Shown here one piece after another: positions 53,432 to 62,746 of a DNA stretch of 64,000 nucleotides. This DNA comes from Daejeonella sp. JGW-45 (GTDB lineage: Bacteria > Bacteroidota > Bacteroidia > Sphingobacteriales > Sphingobacteriaceae). The stretch is from the NCBI RefSeq assembly GCF_029360805.1, contig NZ_JARKNC010000008.1, positions 618,339 to 682,338 on the forward strand, read 5' to 3'. Position 1 is the first letter of the stretch. Each line of letters begins with the position of its first letter. Below the pieces are notes generated by a model that was given only the letters and a program-made list of their open reading frames with translations, was not told the DNA's origin and made no database searches. The translations under genes were made by a program, and so were the position numbers.

Positions 53432-54016
53432 TCATCCCTTCATCAACCTCGCGACATATTTCCCGATGATATCAAATTCAAGGTTAACACTATCGCCCTT
53501 TTTAAGATACTGCATATTGGTATGCTCAAAAGTGTATGGGATAATTGCAACTGAAAAGGAGCTTGCTTTAGAGTTTACTACCGTAAGGCTTATTCCGTTA
53601 ACGCAGATCGAGCCTTTTTCTACTGTGACATTGCCTGCCGAAGGGTCATAGCTGAATGTATATTCCCAGCTGCCGGCAAGTTCTTTTACATCTGTGCAAG
53701 TAGCGATCTGATCTACGTGCCCCTGTACAATGTGCCCGTCAAGACGTCCATTCATTTGCATGCAGCGTTCAATGTTGACCAGGTCTCCAGTCTTGAGACT
53801 ACCGAGGTTAGATTTAAGCAGCGTTTCCTGTACTGCGGTTACCCTGTGACTGCCGTCAATAACCTCAACAACGGTCAGGCATACGCCATTGTGGGACACT
53901 GACTGGTCAACCTTCAATTCATTAGAAATTTCCGATCGTACAATAAAATGCAAATTGCCGTTTTCAGCTTTTATGTCCGTAAGCTTGCCTAAGGTTTCTA
54001 TTATCCCGGTAAACAT
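53432..54016 (-). CDS. ribE: Riboflavin synthase, alpha chain
   Basis: 194 residues, two tandem lumazine-binding repeats. First repeat MFTGIIETLG to about 90; second from about 97 (GHIVQGHVDQI) to the end. Each carries the N-G-V/I-C/S-L-T motif (HNGVCLTVV, VNGISLTVV). It converts two molecules of 6,7-dimethyl-8-ribityllumazine into riboflavin. It starts 10 bp after the biotin carboxylase gene. No FMN riboswitch is visible in this tight gap. Confidence 0.95.
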   Translation of the reverse strand: MFTGIIETLGKLTDIKAENGNLHFIVRSEISNELKVDQSVSHNGVCLTVVEVIDGSHRVTAVQETLLKSNLGSLKTGDLVNIERCMQMNGRLDGHIVQGHVDQIATCTDVKELAGSWEYTFSYDPSAGNVTVEKGSICVNGISLTVVNSKASSFSVAIIPYTFEHTNMQYLKKGDSVNLEFDIIGKYVARLMKG

Positions 54017-54025
54017 CTTATAAGA

Positions 54026-55510
54026 TTAGTATTCTGTTCTATTTTTCTTCCAGGATGAGCTCGAGGCTACATCATTTGAGGGAGCTGCAGGATTACTCCG
54101 AGATTTCAAAAAGTTTGCGGCGATAATAGCCGCGATCATGGCTTCTTCCTCATTCGCGTTTACCAGCGCCGCCGGCGTAAAATATTTACTTACGAAATGA
54201 GTATCGAAGTCGCCTGATACAAATGCCGGATGCTGCATAACATACTTGCCAAATCCCAGCGTTGTTTGAATCCCCGTTATCGTATATTCGTCAATAGCCC
54301 TTATCATTCTCTCGATGGCCTCCCTGCGATCTTTTCCATGGGTGATTAACTTGGCGATCATAGGATCGTAATAGATCGGAATTTCCATACCTTGTTCGAA
54401 ACCATCATCTACCCGTACCCCGGGGCCCTTTGGTGTTTTATATGTTTGGAGTGTGCCTATATCAGGAAGGAAGTTATTAGCCGGATCTTCAGCATACACT
54501 CTCACCTCAATCGCATGCCCGTTGATTTCAATGTCTTCCTGTGTGAAGCTTAGTTTCTCTCCTCTTGCTATCCTGATCTGCTCTTTTACCAGGTCGATCC
54601 CCGTGATCATTTCAGTAACAGGATGCTCAACCTGCAGCCTGGTGTTCATTTCGAGAAAGAAGAAGTCCAGATTTTCATCAAGGATAAATTCGACGGTTCC
54701 GGCACCTGTGTAGTTGCAAGCCCGCGCAGCATCCACAGCGCTGCGTCCCATCTTTTCCCTTAGTTCGGGGCTTAGTACAGACGATGGAGCTTCCTCAACA
54801 ACTTTCTGATGGCGCCTTTGGACAGAACAATCACGTTCAAAGAGATGCACTATATTTCCATGACTGTCACCGATCACCTGGATTTCGATGTGGCGCGGCG
54901 ATGAAACGTAACGCTCTATAAAAACCGACCCATCTCCAAATGCTGAAGTAGCTTCAGAGACTGCAAGATTCATCTGCTCAATAAAATCACCGGCCTTTTC
55001 AACGATCCGCATTCCTTTTCCTCCCCCGCCAGCGGCTGCCTTTATAAGTATGGGAAAGCCGATCTCAACAGCCCTTTTCTGGGCTAAAGGAATATCTTTG
55101 ATTGCTTCATCAGTACCCGGGACCATAGGGATATTAAATTTCAGGGCCGCCGCTTTCGCAGACAGCTTATTCCCCATGATCTCCATCGCTTCGGGGGAAG
55201 GTCCGATCAGCACTAACCCGGCTTGTTTAACCTGCCGTGCAAAAGCAGCGTTCTCCGAAAGGAAACCATAGCCCGGATGAACTCCTTCGGCGCCGGTAAG
55301 CTTGCACGCGTCAATGATCTTGTCGCCCAGAAGGTAGGATTGGGAAGATGCAGCAGGTCCGATACAAACTGCTTCATCAGCATATCGCACGTGCAATGCA
55401 TTGCGATCCGCCTCCGAATAAACCGCAACAGTATTAATTCCCATCTCGCGTGCCGAGCGCATAATACGTAGAGCAATTTCACCGCGGTTAGCAACGAGGA
55501 TTTTCTTCAT
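54026..55510 (-). CDS. Biotin carboxylase subunit of an acyl-CoA carboxylase
   Basis: 494 residues. Biotin carboxylase domains: KILVANRGEIALRIMRSA, ATP-grasp with AAAGGGGKGMR (about 163-173), NTRLQVEHPVTE, and the C-terminal DPMIAKLITHGKDR. The C-terminal extension of about 45 residues (from EEEAMIAAIIAANFLKSRS) is more like carboxylases of propionyl- or methylcrotonyl-CoA than the minimal AccC. It carboxylates biotin on a carrier protein. No carrier or carboxyltransferase gene is adjacent, so the partner acyl-CoA is uncertain. Confidence 0.85.
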   Translation of the reverse strand: MKKILVANRGEIALRIMRSAREMGINTVAVYSEADRNALHVRYADEAVCIGPAASSQSYLLGDKIIDACKLTGAEGVHPGYGFLSENAAFARQVKQAGLVLIGPSPEAMEIMGNKLSAKAAALKFNIPMVPGTDEAIKDIPLAQKRAVEIGFPILIKAAAGGGGKGMRIVEKAGDFIEQMNLAVSEATSAFGDGSVFIERYVSSPRHIEIQVIGDSHGNIVHLFERDCSVQRRHQKVVEEAPSSVLSPELREKMGRSAVDAARACNYTGAGTVEFILDENLDFFFLEMNTRLQVEHPVTEMITGIDLVKEQIRIARGEKLSFTQEDIEINGHAIEVRVYAEDPANNFLPDIGTLQTYKTPKGPGVRVDDGFEQGMEIPIYYDPMIAKLITHGKDRREAIERMIRAIDEYTITGIQTTLGFGKYVMQHPAFVSGDFDTHFVSKYFTPAALVNANEEEAMIAAIIAANFLKSRSNPAAPSNDVASSSSWKKNRTEY

Positions 55511-55557
55511 TTACAAATGTAAGGCTTTTAACAGGTGAGTATTGGCAGATAGTCATA

Positions 55558-56592
55558 TTAATGGATCTTTTTCAAAGCCTCAACGGTATATTCAAGCATT
55601 GAATCATCGAAGTCAAGGTGTGTTACAAAGCGGACCATCTGTTTTCCAAACGTATTACATTTAATGCCGGCATGGCTTAGTTTCTCAACAAAATCATCGG
55701 ACTTGTGATGTGAATCAAGTTCAAATATGACAATATTCGTGTCAACCGGCATAACATTTTTAACATACGGAAGGCTTTTCACCGCATCGCCTAAGATCCT
55801 GGCACGTTCGTGGTCTTCTTTCAGGCGCTGAATGTTATTATCAAGTGCGTAAATACCGGCCGCCGCCAGGAAACCTGCCTGCCGCCATCCCCCACCCAAT
55901 ACCTTGCGTATCCTGGTTGCCTTTGCAATAATTTCCTTACTGGCAAGCAGTACCGATCCTACCGGGGCCCCGAGTCCCTTTGAGAGGCAAACCGATACAC
56001 CATCGAACATATCCCCGTAATCCTTCGGATCATCATTAGTTTCAATAAGCGCGTTAAAGATCCGCGCACCATCAAGATGTAAGTAAAGTCCTTTCATTCT
56101 GCACAGATGATAAATCGGTGCAATCTTTTCAGTTGTATAATAACTTCCCCCACCTCTGTTCACCGTGTTTTCAAGAACCACCAGGCTGCTTTTGGGATAA
56201 TGGATATTATCCGGATTAATATGCGACTCTATAAGATCTGGGCTCAGGCGCCCGCGGTCGCCGTACAACAGCCGCACGGATGCCGATGAATTAAACGCAA
56301 TTCCGCCGCCTTCGTACCGGTAAACATGCGCGGTTTCGTCACAGATAACCTCATCCATAGGATTAGTAAAGCACTTGATCGCTATTTGGTTTGTCATGGT
56401 ACCTGAGGGGCAAAACAATCCGGCTTCCATGCCAAATATGTCAGCTGTTTTCTTCTCAAGAGCCTTCACAGTTTCATCATCACCGAAAACGTCATCGCCA
56501 ACTTCTGCGCTCATCATCGCATCAAGCATACCCGGAGTCGGGCGTGTTACCGTATCACTTCGGAGATCAACGGTTTGTCTTTTTTGGTCCAT
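55558..56592 (-). CDS. ltaE: Low-specificity L-threonine aldolase
   Basis: 344 residues from ATG 56592; a longer frame to 56718 adds a leader that is unlike the family. PLP fold type I: VDLRSDTVTRPT at the N-terminus, EVGDDVFGDD, LHLDGARIFN, and the Schiff-base Lys205 in CLSKGLGAP. Cleaves threonine and allo-threonine to glycine and acetaldehyde. Divergent from the trehalose gene; a minus-seven-like box occurs at 56636-56629. Confidence 0.92.
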   Translation of the reverse strand: MDQKRQTVDLRSDTVTRPTPGMLDAMMSAEVGDDVFGDDETVKALEKKTADIFGMEAGLFCPSGTMTNQIAIKCFTNPMDEVICDETAHVYRYEGGGIAFNSSASVRLLYGDRGRLSPDLIESHINPDNIHYPKSSLVVLENTVNRGGGSYYTTEKIAPIYHLCRMKGLYLHLDGARIFNALIETNDDPKDYGDMFDGVSVCLSKGLGAPVGSVLLASKEIIAKATRIRKVLGGGWRQAGFLAAAGIYALDNNIQRLKEDHERARILGDAVKSLPYVKNVMPVDTNIVIFELDSHHKSDDFVEKLSHAGIKCNTFGKQMVRFVTHLDFDDSMLEYTVEALKKIH

Positions 56593-56787
56593 GGTTAAAA
56601 ATAGCAAGAAAAGAGAGAACACGAAGAGCAAATGTAACATCAACCACTTATTTAAGACAGAAACGAACTTTTCCCGGTATTTTTTGTTATAATACGATGT
56701 CCGTTGCGAAGCGAACATTCCAGGTTTATTCCAACCTCCATTCGTTCACATCAAAATTTCATACAAGCAGATACTATTCATACAATT

Positions 56788-59022
56788 ATGGGAAAGACAA
56801 TTATCGTTTCAAACAGGCTACCAGTTAAAATTTCAGAAGAAAATGGTTCATATACTTTTTTTCCAAGCGAAGGGGGATTGGCGACCGGCCTGGGCTCAAT
56901 CTACCAGAACGGAGAGAATATCTGGATCGGCTGGCCGGGGCTTGAGGTTTCGGACGAAGCGCGTCAGACGGATGTAACCGAAAACCTTAAAACGATGAAG
57001 CTTCAGCCGGTTTTCTTAACTCAAAAAGAAATTACTGAGTACTACGAAGGCTTTTCCAATGAGATATTATGGCCGGTGTTTCACTATTACGCATCCACTT
57101 ATGCTAACTACCAGCAGTCTAACTGGGATTATTATCAATCCGTTAATAAAAAATTCCGGGACGTGGTCCTCAGCGCCGCTGAACCGGGCGACACCATTTG
57201 GATCCACGATTACCAGTTGCTGTTGCTTCCCGGCCTGATACGGGCGGAGAGGCCAGATCTTACTATCGGCTTTTTTCTTCATATACCCTTCCCTTCTTAT
57301 GAAATGTTCCGGCTGATCCCGTGGAGGGCAGAGTTGCTCGAAGGAATAACAGGCGCTGACCTGGTGGGTTTTCATACTTATGACGATGTACAGCACTTTC
57401 TTAGCGCGGCCACCCGGATCCTGCCTCTGAACTCCTCTTCAAATATCCTGACAGTAGACGACCGCCCCGTTGTCGCCGAAGCATTTCCTATGGGGATTGA
57501 CTTTGAAAAGTACTCAGATCTCACGCGTGAGAAAGAGGTTCGTGAACAGATGGAGCATCTCAAAAGCACCTTCAACGGAAACAAGATCATCTTATCTGTA
57601 GACCGCCTTGATTACAGCAAAGGTATTTTACAGCGTCTGCAGGCATTTGAACTTTTAATGGAACTTCACCCTGAATATATCGGCAAGATCGCACTGTATA
57701 TGATCGTGGTGCCATCACGGGACATGGTGCCCCAATACAGGGAGCTGAGAGATGCCATCGACAAGAAGGTTGGGAACATCAATTCAATCTATCGCACGAT
57801 GGATTGGTCGCCCGTCCTGTATTTCTATCGTTCGTTCCCCATCGAAGCTATTTCTGCACTGTACTCGATGGCTGATATAGCTCTTGTAACACCCATGAGG
57901 GATGGAATGAACCTTGTTGCCAAAGAATATGTTGCAAGCCGCACCACCAATAGGGGTGTGCTGGTACTAAGTGAAATGGCCGGTGCCTCAAAAGAACTTA
58001 TTGATGCTGTAATAGTAAACCCCAATAACATCGGCGACATCACCCGTTCCATTGTAAGGGCGCTGAACATGCCCGAGGAAGAACAGGAGTTCCGGATGCG
58101 CCAGATGCGCAGCATCGTGTCAAGGTTCAATATCTTTCATTGGGTAAAGATCTATATGGAGAAGCTGCAGGAAGTCAAAGAACTCCAGCGGTCTATGCAA
58201 TCAAGGCATGTCGATACCAGCATCGGTAAATCAATCACGAGAATCTACGCAGAGGCCTCCCGCCGGATCATATTCCTCGACTATGATGGCACCCTTGTAA
58301 ACTTCAATGCTGATATCAATAAAGCGTCGCCCGATGAGGCACTCTACAAATTACTTATGGAGCTAGTTGCCGACAAAGCAAATACGATAGTGCTGATCAG
58401 CGGCCGCGATCATGAAAAAATGGAAGAATGGTTTGGTGATACGGGCATCCACATGATAGCAGAACATGGAGTTTGGCAGAAAGCATACGGCAAGAAATGG
58501 AAAAGCCTGCGGGGGCTTAGCGATAAATGGAAAGAGGATATCATGCCCATCCTTAACACCTACACTGACCGTACCCCGGGCGCATTTGTCGAAGAAAAAA
58601 GCTTCTCACTGGTCTGGCACTATCGCAAAGTCCCGAAAGACCTGGGTGAGTTAAGAGCCTCAGAACTAGTTAACAATCTTGGATATCTTACTCGTGATCG
58701 CGGATTGCAATTACTTCCCGGGAGTAAAATCATAGAGGTAAAAAACATGGAAGTGAATAAGGGGAAAGCAACACTTCACCATCTATACAAACAAGACTAC
58801 GATTTCATCATGGCCATAGGCGACGACCATACTGACGAAGATATTTTCAAGGCCTTACCTGATACTGCCTATACATTTAAGGTGGGCAGCACGATGTCCG
58901 CGGCACGATACTATTTGCGTAATACAACTGAAGTCAGGCAATTCCTGAGCCGCCTGGCTAACGCGCCGGTCATTGAGTTTTCAGAACGTATTTTTAAACA
59001 AAGGCCGCTTATAAAAAAATAG
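56788..59022 (+). CDS. Fused trehalose-6-phosphate synthase / phosphatase
   Basis: 744 residues from ATG 56788 (an upstream in-frame start at 56704 is unlikely). Residues about 1-460 form the GT20 synthase (IIVSNRLPVKI, GGLATGLGS, WIHDYQLLLLPG, VDRLDYSKGI, TPMRDGMNLVAKEY), joining UDP- or GDP-glucose to glucose 6-phosphate. Residues about 490-744 form a HAD phosphatase, with the nucleophile pair Asp498/Asp500 (FLDYDGTLV) and GDDHTDEDIF. Together they make trehalose from glucose units. The 3' end overlaps the convergent GH15 gene by 14 bp. Confidence 0.93.
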   Translation: MGKTIIVSNRLPVKISEENGSYTFFPSEGGLATGLGSIYQNGENIWIGWPGLEVSDEARQTDVTENLKTMKLQPVFLTQKEITEYYEGFSNEILWPVFHYYASTYANYQQSNWDYYQSVNKKFRDVVLSAAEPGDTIWIHDYQLLLLPGLIRAERPDLTIGFFLHIPFPSYEMFRLIPWRAELLEGITGADLVGFHTYDDVQHFLSAATRILPLNSSSNILTVDDRPVVAEAFPMGIDFEKYSDLTREKEVREQMEHLKSTFNGNKIILSVDRLDYSKGILQRLQAFELLMELHPEYIGKIALYMIVVPSRDMVPQYRELRDAIDKKVGNINSIYRTMDWSPVLYFYRSFPIEAISALYSMADIALVTPMRDGMNLVAKEYVASRTTNRGVLVLSEMAGASKELIDAVIVNPNNIGDITRSIVRALNMPEEEQEFRMRQMRSIVSRFNIFHWVKIYMEKLQEVKELQRSMQSRHVDTSIGKSITRIYAEASRRIIFLDYDGTLVNFNADINKASPDEALYKLLMELVADKANTIVLISGRDHEKMEEWFGDTGIHMIAEHGVWQKAYGKKWKSLRGLSDKWKEDIMPILNTYTDRTPGAFVEEKSFSLVWHYRKVPKDLGELRASELVNNLGYLTRDRGLQLLPGSKIIEVKNMEVNKGKATLHHLYKQDYDFIMAIGDDHTDEDIFKALPDTAYTFKVGSTMSAARYYLRNTTEVRQFLSRLANAPVIEFSERIFKQRPLIKK

Positions 59023-60790
59023 GCTTGTCCAGTTTGATGGCGATACGGTATGCAGCATTCATCAGGCCTACATGACTATAGGCCTGTGGGAAGTTACCCC
59101 ACTGGCTGCCAGTTTCCTCATCCACATCTTCGCTGAAAAGCAATAAATGATTCGAGTATTTCAAAAGGTTCTCAAACTCTTTAACGGCCTCGTCGATCCT
59201 TCCCACGCAGGCTAATGCTTCCACATACCAGAAGGCACAGATCAGAAAAGTAGTTTTAGGCTTTCCGAAGTCGTCTGAATGAAGATACCTGTAAAATAAT
59301 CCATTAGGAGTCTTCAGCTCCTTCTCAAGGGCTATCAGGTGATCTTTAGCACGATCTGAGGCCGGATCCAGGTAATTCATCATAATGAGTTGGAGTGTGC
59401 TGGCGTCCAGGTGCGGGCTATCAACCGCATGTGCATACACCTTCCGTACCGGGTCGTAGCAATTCTCAATATGAACAGCAGCACGTTCTTTCAGGGCTAT
59501 CGCTCTTTGCATCAGCTTCTCGTCGCCAATTGCCCGCGCCATTTTTTCGGCAGCAGAGCAACCTGCCCATTGGAAAAGATTGCTGTAGCAGTGCGTATTG
59601 GCAATATTCCTGAATTCCCATATTCCCGCGTCTTTCTCATCGATGGTCAGCTCCACTTTTGTAAGCAGATAATCAATCCATCGTGCAGAATCCTTACGCT
59701 CCGAAAAAACAAAACGGTGATCAACATACAGTGGCAGCAGAGAAATCAAAACCTGCCCATAAATATCGTTTTGGATATGCTCATAAGCCTGGTTGCCAAC
59801 CCTGACAGGCTTATTTCCCATGTATCCCTCCAGATGGTCTAATATATTTTCATAAAGATGCTTCTCACCTGTAATTCCATAAAGGGGCTGAAAACGGCCT
59901 TTCTCCGAAAAAGAGATATCCGATACATAATTAAAATAGCGTTCCATTTCTTCGAAATGCCCGATATGGCTTAATGAAGAAATTACATAATATGTATCCC
60001 GTAGCCAACAATACCGGTAATCCCAATTACGTCCGCTGCCCGGAAATTCAGAAAGACTGGTCGTACTTGCAGCGATGATGGCACCAGTATCTTCATATTG
60101 ATGGATCTTCAAGACCAAAGCAGACCGGATAACATTCTTTTGAAAGAAAGCCGCAATTGATGAATGCTTGATCCAAAGCCGCCAGTAAGCCACCGTTTCC
60201 CGTAAAAATTGCTCTGAGGTATTCGCTAAAGGGGCTTCGAGCGGTTTACCATAGGTCAGCACAAGATATTTGGTTTCGCTTAATACGCTATACTGCTCAT
60301 CAATTATATAGTTAATAGGTATATTGGTGGTAAGCCGTACTTTTTCCTCAGTTCCGAAGTACTCTATATGGCTGCTCCCCCGCTGCCGGGAAAGGGTTTT
60401 TAATCCGTAATCGTATACCGGTTTGCAAACAACCTTGACCCTCGGCGTTCCCTCCAGCACTTCGATCTTCCTGACAAGCATTAACGGCTTGAAATACCGT
60501 TCAAACTGGTTGAAACGCGGTGCAAAATCCGTGATCCTATAAACACCTTCCGTAGAAGTGATCACTGTACAAAGCACATTCGTATTTTCCAGGTAGTATT
60601 GTTCCGACTGGTAATCGCCCTCAGGCAGGATCGAAAATTCTCCTCCCTTCTCTCTATCCATTAACCCGCCGAAAATAAACGAGCTATCGAAACGCGGCCA
60701 GCACAGCCATTCAACATTTGTATTTTTATGTATATGTGCGAGATATGCACAATTTCCTATAAGACCGGTTTGATAGAGGTGGTTCTTCAT
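59009..60790 (-). CDS. GH15 glycoside hydrolase (trehalase or glucoamylase type)
   Basis: 593 residues. An N-terminal beta domain (about 1-220) begins GLIGNCAYLAHIH and has EWLCWPRFDS; an alpha6/alpha6 barrel follows, with GRNWDYRYCWLRDTYYV (catalytic region) and the C-terminal GNFPQAYSHVGLMNA. No signal peptide, so likely cytoplasmic. Its pairing with the trehalose synthase suggests a trehalase, since several bacterial GH15 proteins act on trehalose, but alpha-glucan hydrolysis is equally possible. Confidence 0.82.
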   Translation of the reverse strand: MKNHLYQTGLIGNCAYLAHIHKNTNVEWLCWPRFDSSFIFGGLMDREKGGEFSILPEGDYQSEQYYLENTNVLCTVITSTEGVYRITDFAPRFNQFERYFKPLMLVRKIEVLEGTPRVKVVCKPVYDYGLKTLSRQRGSSHIEYFGTEEKVRLTTNIPINYIIDEQYSVLSETKYLVLTYGKPLEAPLANTSEQFLRETVAYWRLWIKHSSIAAFFQKNVIRSALVLKIHQYEDTGAIIAASTTSLSEFPGSGRNWDYRYCWLRDTYYVISSLSHIGHFEEMERYFNYVSDISFSEKGRFQPLYGITGEKHLYENILDHLEGYMGNKPVRVGNQAYEHIQNDIYGQVLISLLPLYVDHRFVFSERKDSARWIDYLLTKVELTIDEKDAGIWEFRNIANTHCYSNLFQWAGCSAAEKMARAIGDEKLMQRAIALKERAAVHIENCYDPVRKVYAHAVDSPHLDASTLQLIMMNYLDPASDRAKDHLIALEKELKTPNGLFYRYLHSDDFGKPKTTFLICAFWYVEALACVGRIDEAVKEFENLLKYSNHLLLFSEDVDEETGSQWGNFPQAYSHVGLMNAAYRIAIKLDKPIFL

Positions 60791-61015
60791 AAAAAGTATC
60801 TGCTCTCAGGATGGGATCGTTCGTTCGAAATATAAACAAGTATTACACCAAATACCGCCAAAAAGTTTTCTAAAACTTACCGGGTTGTCAGAAATCAGCC
60901 TTCCACTGCACGGAAACCCACATAGACCCCTGAATCGCGCACAGAATTTTATTTTGCGGTTTTTTTAACTTTAGTATAAATTCATACATTTAGCTTTTTA
61001 TAAGGAAACGAACGT

Positions 61016-61879
61016 ATGATCATTATTGCAGATGGAGGGTCTACCAAGACCAATTGGTGTTTATTGAATAAAGCTGGTCAAAAAATATACTTTAATACAG
61101 AAGGTTATAATCCATATTTTGTAAGTACAAAGTACATTACAGATTCACTTAAAAAAGATCTTCCGTCAGACCTTGAGCTCGACGAAGTAACTGAGGTTAA
61201 CTATTACGGCGCCGGTTGTTCAACCGAAGACAAGGTAAAAATAGTCGCCGATGCGATGAAAGCCGTTTTTAAAAACGCAAGCATACATATAGGTCATGAT
61301 CTTTTGGCAGCGGCCAGGGCGCTCTTAGGTTTAGAGACAGGCTTCGCAGCCATTCTTGGAACGGGTACGAATACCGGAGTATACAACGGAAAAGATATTG
61401 TACATAATATTGATTCCGCGGCATATATCCTGGGTGATGAAGGCAGCGGCTGCTATATTGGCAAAAAACTGTTGACCGACTATCTTCGTGGCTATATGCC
61501 CGAAGTAGTGAGGCAGCGTTTTTGGGAGACTTATAAGCTTACTGTTGACGAAGTAACCGATCGCGTGTATACCCAACCTCTGGCTAACCGCTTTTGCGCC
61601 AGCTTCGCAAAGTTCGTTTATGATAATAATGTTCACGCTGAATACTCAAGGGCCATTGTAAAAACATCCTTTGTCGACTTCTTCGAAAATCTTGTAAGCC
61701 ATTATCCTAATTATAAAGATTATACATTCAATTGTATCGGCTCTGTAGGATACAATTTCAGGAATGTGCTTGAAGAAACTGCAATAGAATATGGAATGAA
61801 AGTTGGAAAGATCATCCGTTCACCAATAGATGACCTTGTTCGATATCATGTTGAGCTGGCACCGAGGAAGAGGGCGTAG
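61016..61879 (+). CDS. BadF/BadG/BcrA/BcrD-type kinase (N-acetylglucosamine kinase-like)
   Basis: 287 residues of the ASKHA fold. Phosphate loop 1 is IIADGGSTKTNWCLL (about 3-17), the second is ILGTGTNTGVY (near 115), the adenosine region is CIGSVGYNFRN near 240, and GDEGSGCYIGKKL is the sugar-binding segment typical of GlcNAc kinase-like members. It likely phosphorylates an amino sugar. A second, divergent copy begins at 63735 beyond pfkA. Upstream lies TTTG-N18-TATAAATT, a weak promoter. Confidence 0.82.
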   Translation: MIIIADGGSTKTNWCLLNKAGQKIYFNTEGYNPYFVSTKYITDSLKKDLPSDLELDEVTEVNYYGAGCSTEDKVKIVADAMKAVFKNASIHIGHDLLAAARALLGLETGFAAILGTGTNTGVYNGKDIVHNIDSAAYILGDEGSGCYIGKKLLTDYLRGYMPEVVRQRFWETYKLTVDEVTDRVYTQPLANRFCASFAKFVYDNNVHAEYSRAIVKTSFVDFFENLVSHYPNYKDYTFNCIGSVGYNFRNVLEETAIEYGMKVGKIIRSPIDDLVRYHVELAPRKRA

Positions 61880-61921
61880 TTAGTATCCATTTACATGGCC
61901 GGGAATTACTGCCTAAGTAAA

Positions 61922-62623
61922 TTACTTCCCGAATGATAGCTCCTTCTGGAACAACCTCGCATATTTTCTTTTATCGAATTTATAAAGCTTGGCCGCACGG
62001 TACGAAACACCCCGCTGCTTTTCATCAAGCTCTTTTAAGATCCCATAATTAAGCATCTTCTTTCGGAAATTACGCTTATCCAGCTTCTTATTAAGTATAA
62101 CTTCATAAAGATGCTGCAACTGTGTCAACGTAAATTTCTCGGGAAGTAACTCAAATGCAATTGGCTGGTAGCTTATCCGCGTCCTGATCTTGCCAAAGGC
62201 CCGCCCAAAGATCTGATCGTGGTCGAATGCAAGATTAGGAAGCTCCGCGATCGGTTTCCAAACCGCCTTCCTGGCATAATCGGTAACCGGAACGGGCTTT
62301 AATTCCTTATTCCCACTAAGCCGGATCATCGCATAATAACCAACGGTGACCACCCGCCCCTGCGGGTGCCGGTTAACATCGCCAAAGGTGTAGAACTGAT
62401 CCATATATATCCCTTTAAGGCCGGTTAGTTCATACAAGATCCGTTCAGCTGCAGTATCCAGGCTTTCATCCTGTTCTACAAGATATCCGGGGAGTGCCCA
62501 CCAGTCTTTAAAGGGCTCAGCATTACGTTCAATCAGCAAAACTTTAAGCTCACCCTCATCGAATCCAAAAATCACGCAGTCTATTGAAAATACCGAATCG
62601 AATTTGGGCAGAATTGTTTCCAC
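61922..62623 (-). CDS. NUDIX-type transcriptional regulator (NrtR-like)
   Basis: 233 residues. N-terminal NUDIX domain (about 10-140), then a winged-helix domain (about 155-233, LTQLQHLYEVILNKKLDKR). The NUDIX box is degraded: GYLVEQDESLDTAAERILYELTGL shows RI instead of RE and EL instead of EE, so the metal-binding Glu residues are lost and hydrolysis is unlikely. This architecture is that of NrtR-like repressors that sense sugar- or NAD-derived ligands. It is divergent from pfkA, and the gap holds a GTGTA-N5-TACAC dyad. A sugar-responsive regulator of pfkA is inferred. Confidence 0.8.
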   Translation of the reverse strand: METILPKFDSVFSIDCVIFGFDEGELKVLLIERNAEPFKDWWALPGYLVEQDESLDTAAERILYELTGLKGIYMDQFYTFGDVNRHPQGRVVTVGYYAMIRLSGNKELKPVPVTDYARKAVWKPIAELPNLAFDHDQIFGRAFGKIRTRISYQPIAFELLPEKFTLTQLQHLYEVILNKKLDKRNFRKKMLNYGILKELDEKQRGVSYRAAKLYKFDKRKYARLFQKELSFGK

Positions 62624-62694
62624 GGGGTAGCATTAATTAAAAGACTAAATATATAAGGATTAAAAGTAAAGGGTGAAAAAATCTGGCAAAAATT

Positions 62695-62714
62695 ACTTAG
62701 TGTAAAAAATACAC
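62695..62714. promoter_or_regulatory. Candidate operator ACTTAGTGTA-N5-TACAC
   Basis: GTGTA (62700-62704), AAAAA, TACAC (62710-62714), a perfect 5-bp dyad in the 123-bp gap between the divergent regulator and pfkA, 33 bp ahead of the pfkA start. A possible minus-seven box TATCTTCG follows at 62717-62724. The ten bases ACTTAGTGTA recur upstream of gdhA at 43476-43485. Confidence 0.55.
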
Positions 62715-62746
62715 CCTATCTTCGTTGAGATCAATAAAGATTAATA

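Noticed and set aside
54017-54025. FMN riboswitch before riboflavin synthase
   Set aside because: Only 9 bp separate it from the upstream biotin carboxylase gene; no aptamer can fit.
56593-56787. Extended N-termini of ltaE and the trehalose gene (to 56718 and from 56704)
   Set aside because: The two extensions overlap each other on opposite strands and have non-family residues; starts at 56592 and 56788 match the families.
60791-61015. tRNA or small RNA gene between GH15 and the BadF-type gene
   Set aside because: No cloverleaf, CCA end or conserved RNA motif is visible; only a weak promoter-like pair.
61900-61931. Terminator between the BadF-type gene and the NUDIX regulator
   Set aside because: CGGGAA...TTCCCG is only 6 bp with a 20-nt loop and no T run.
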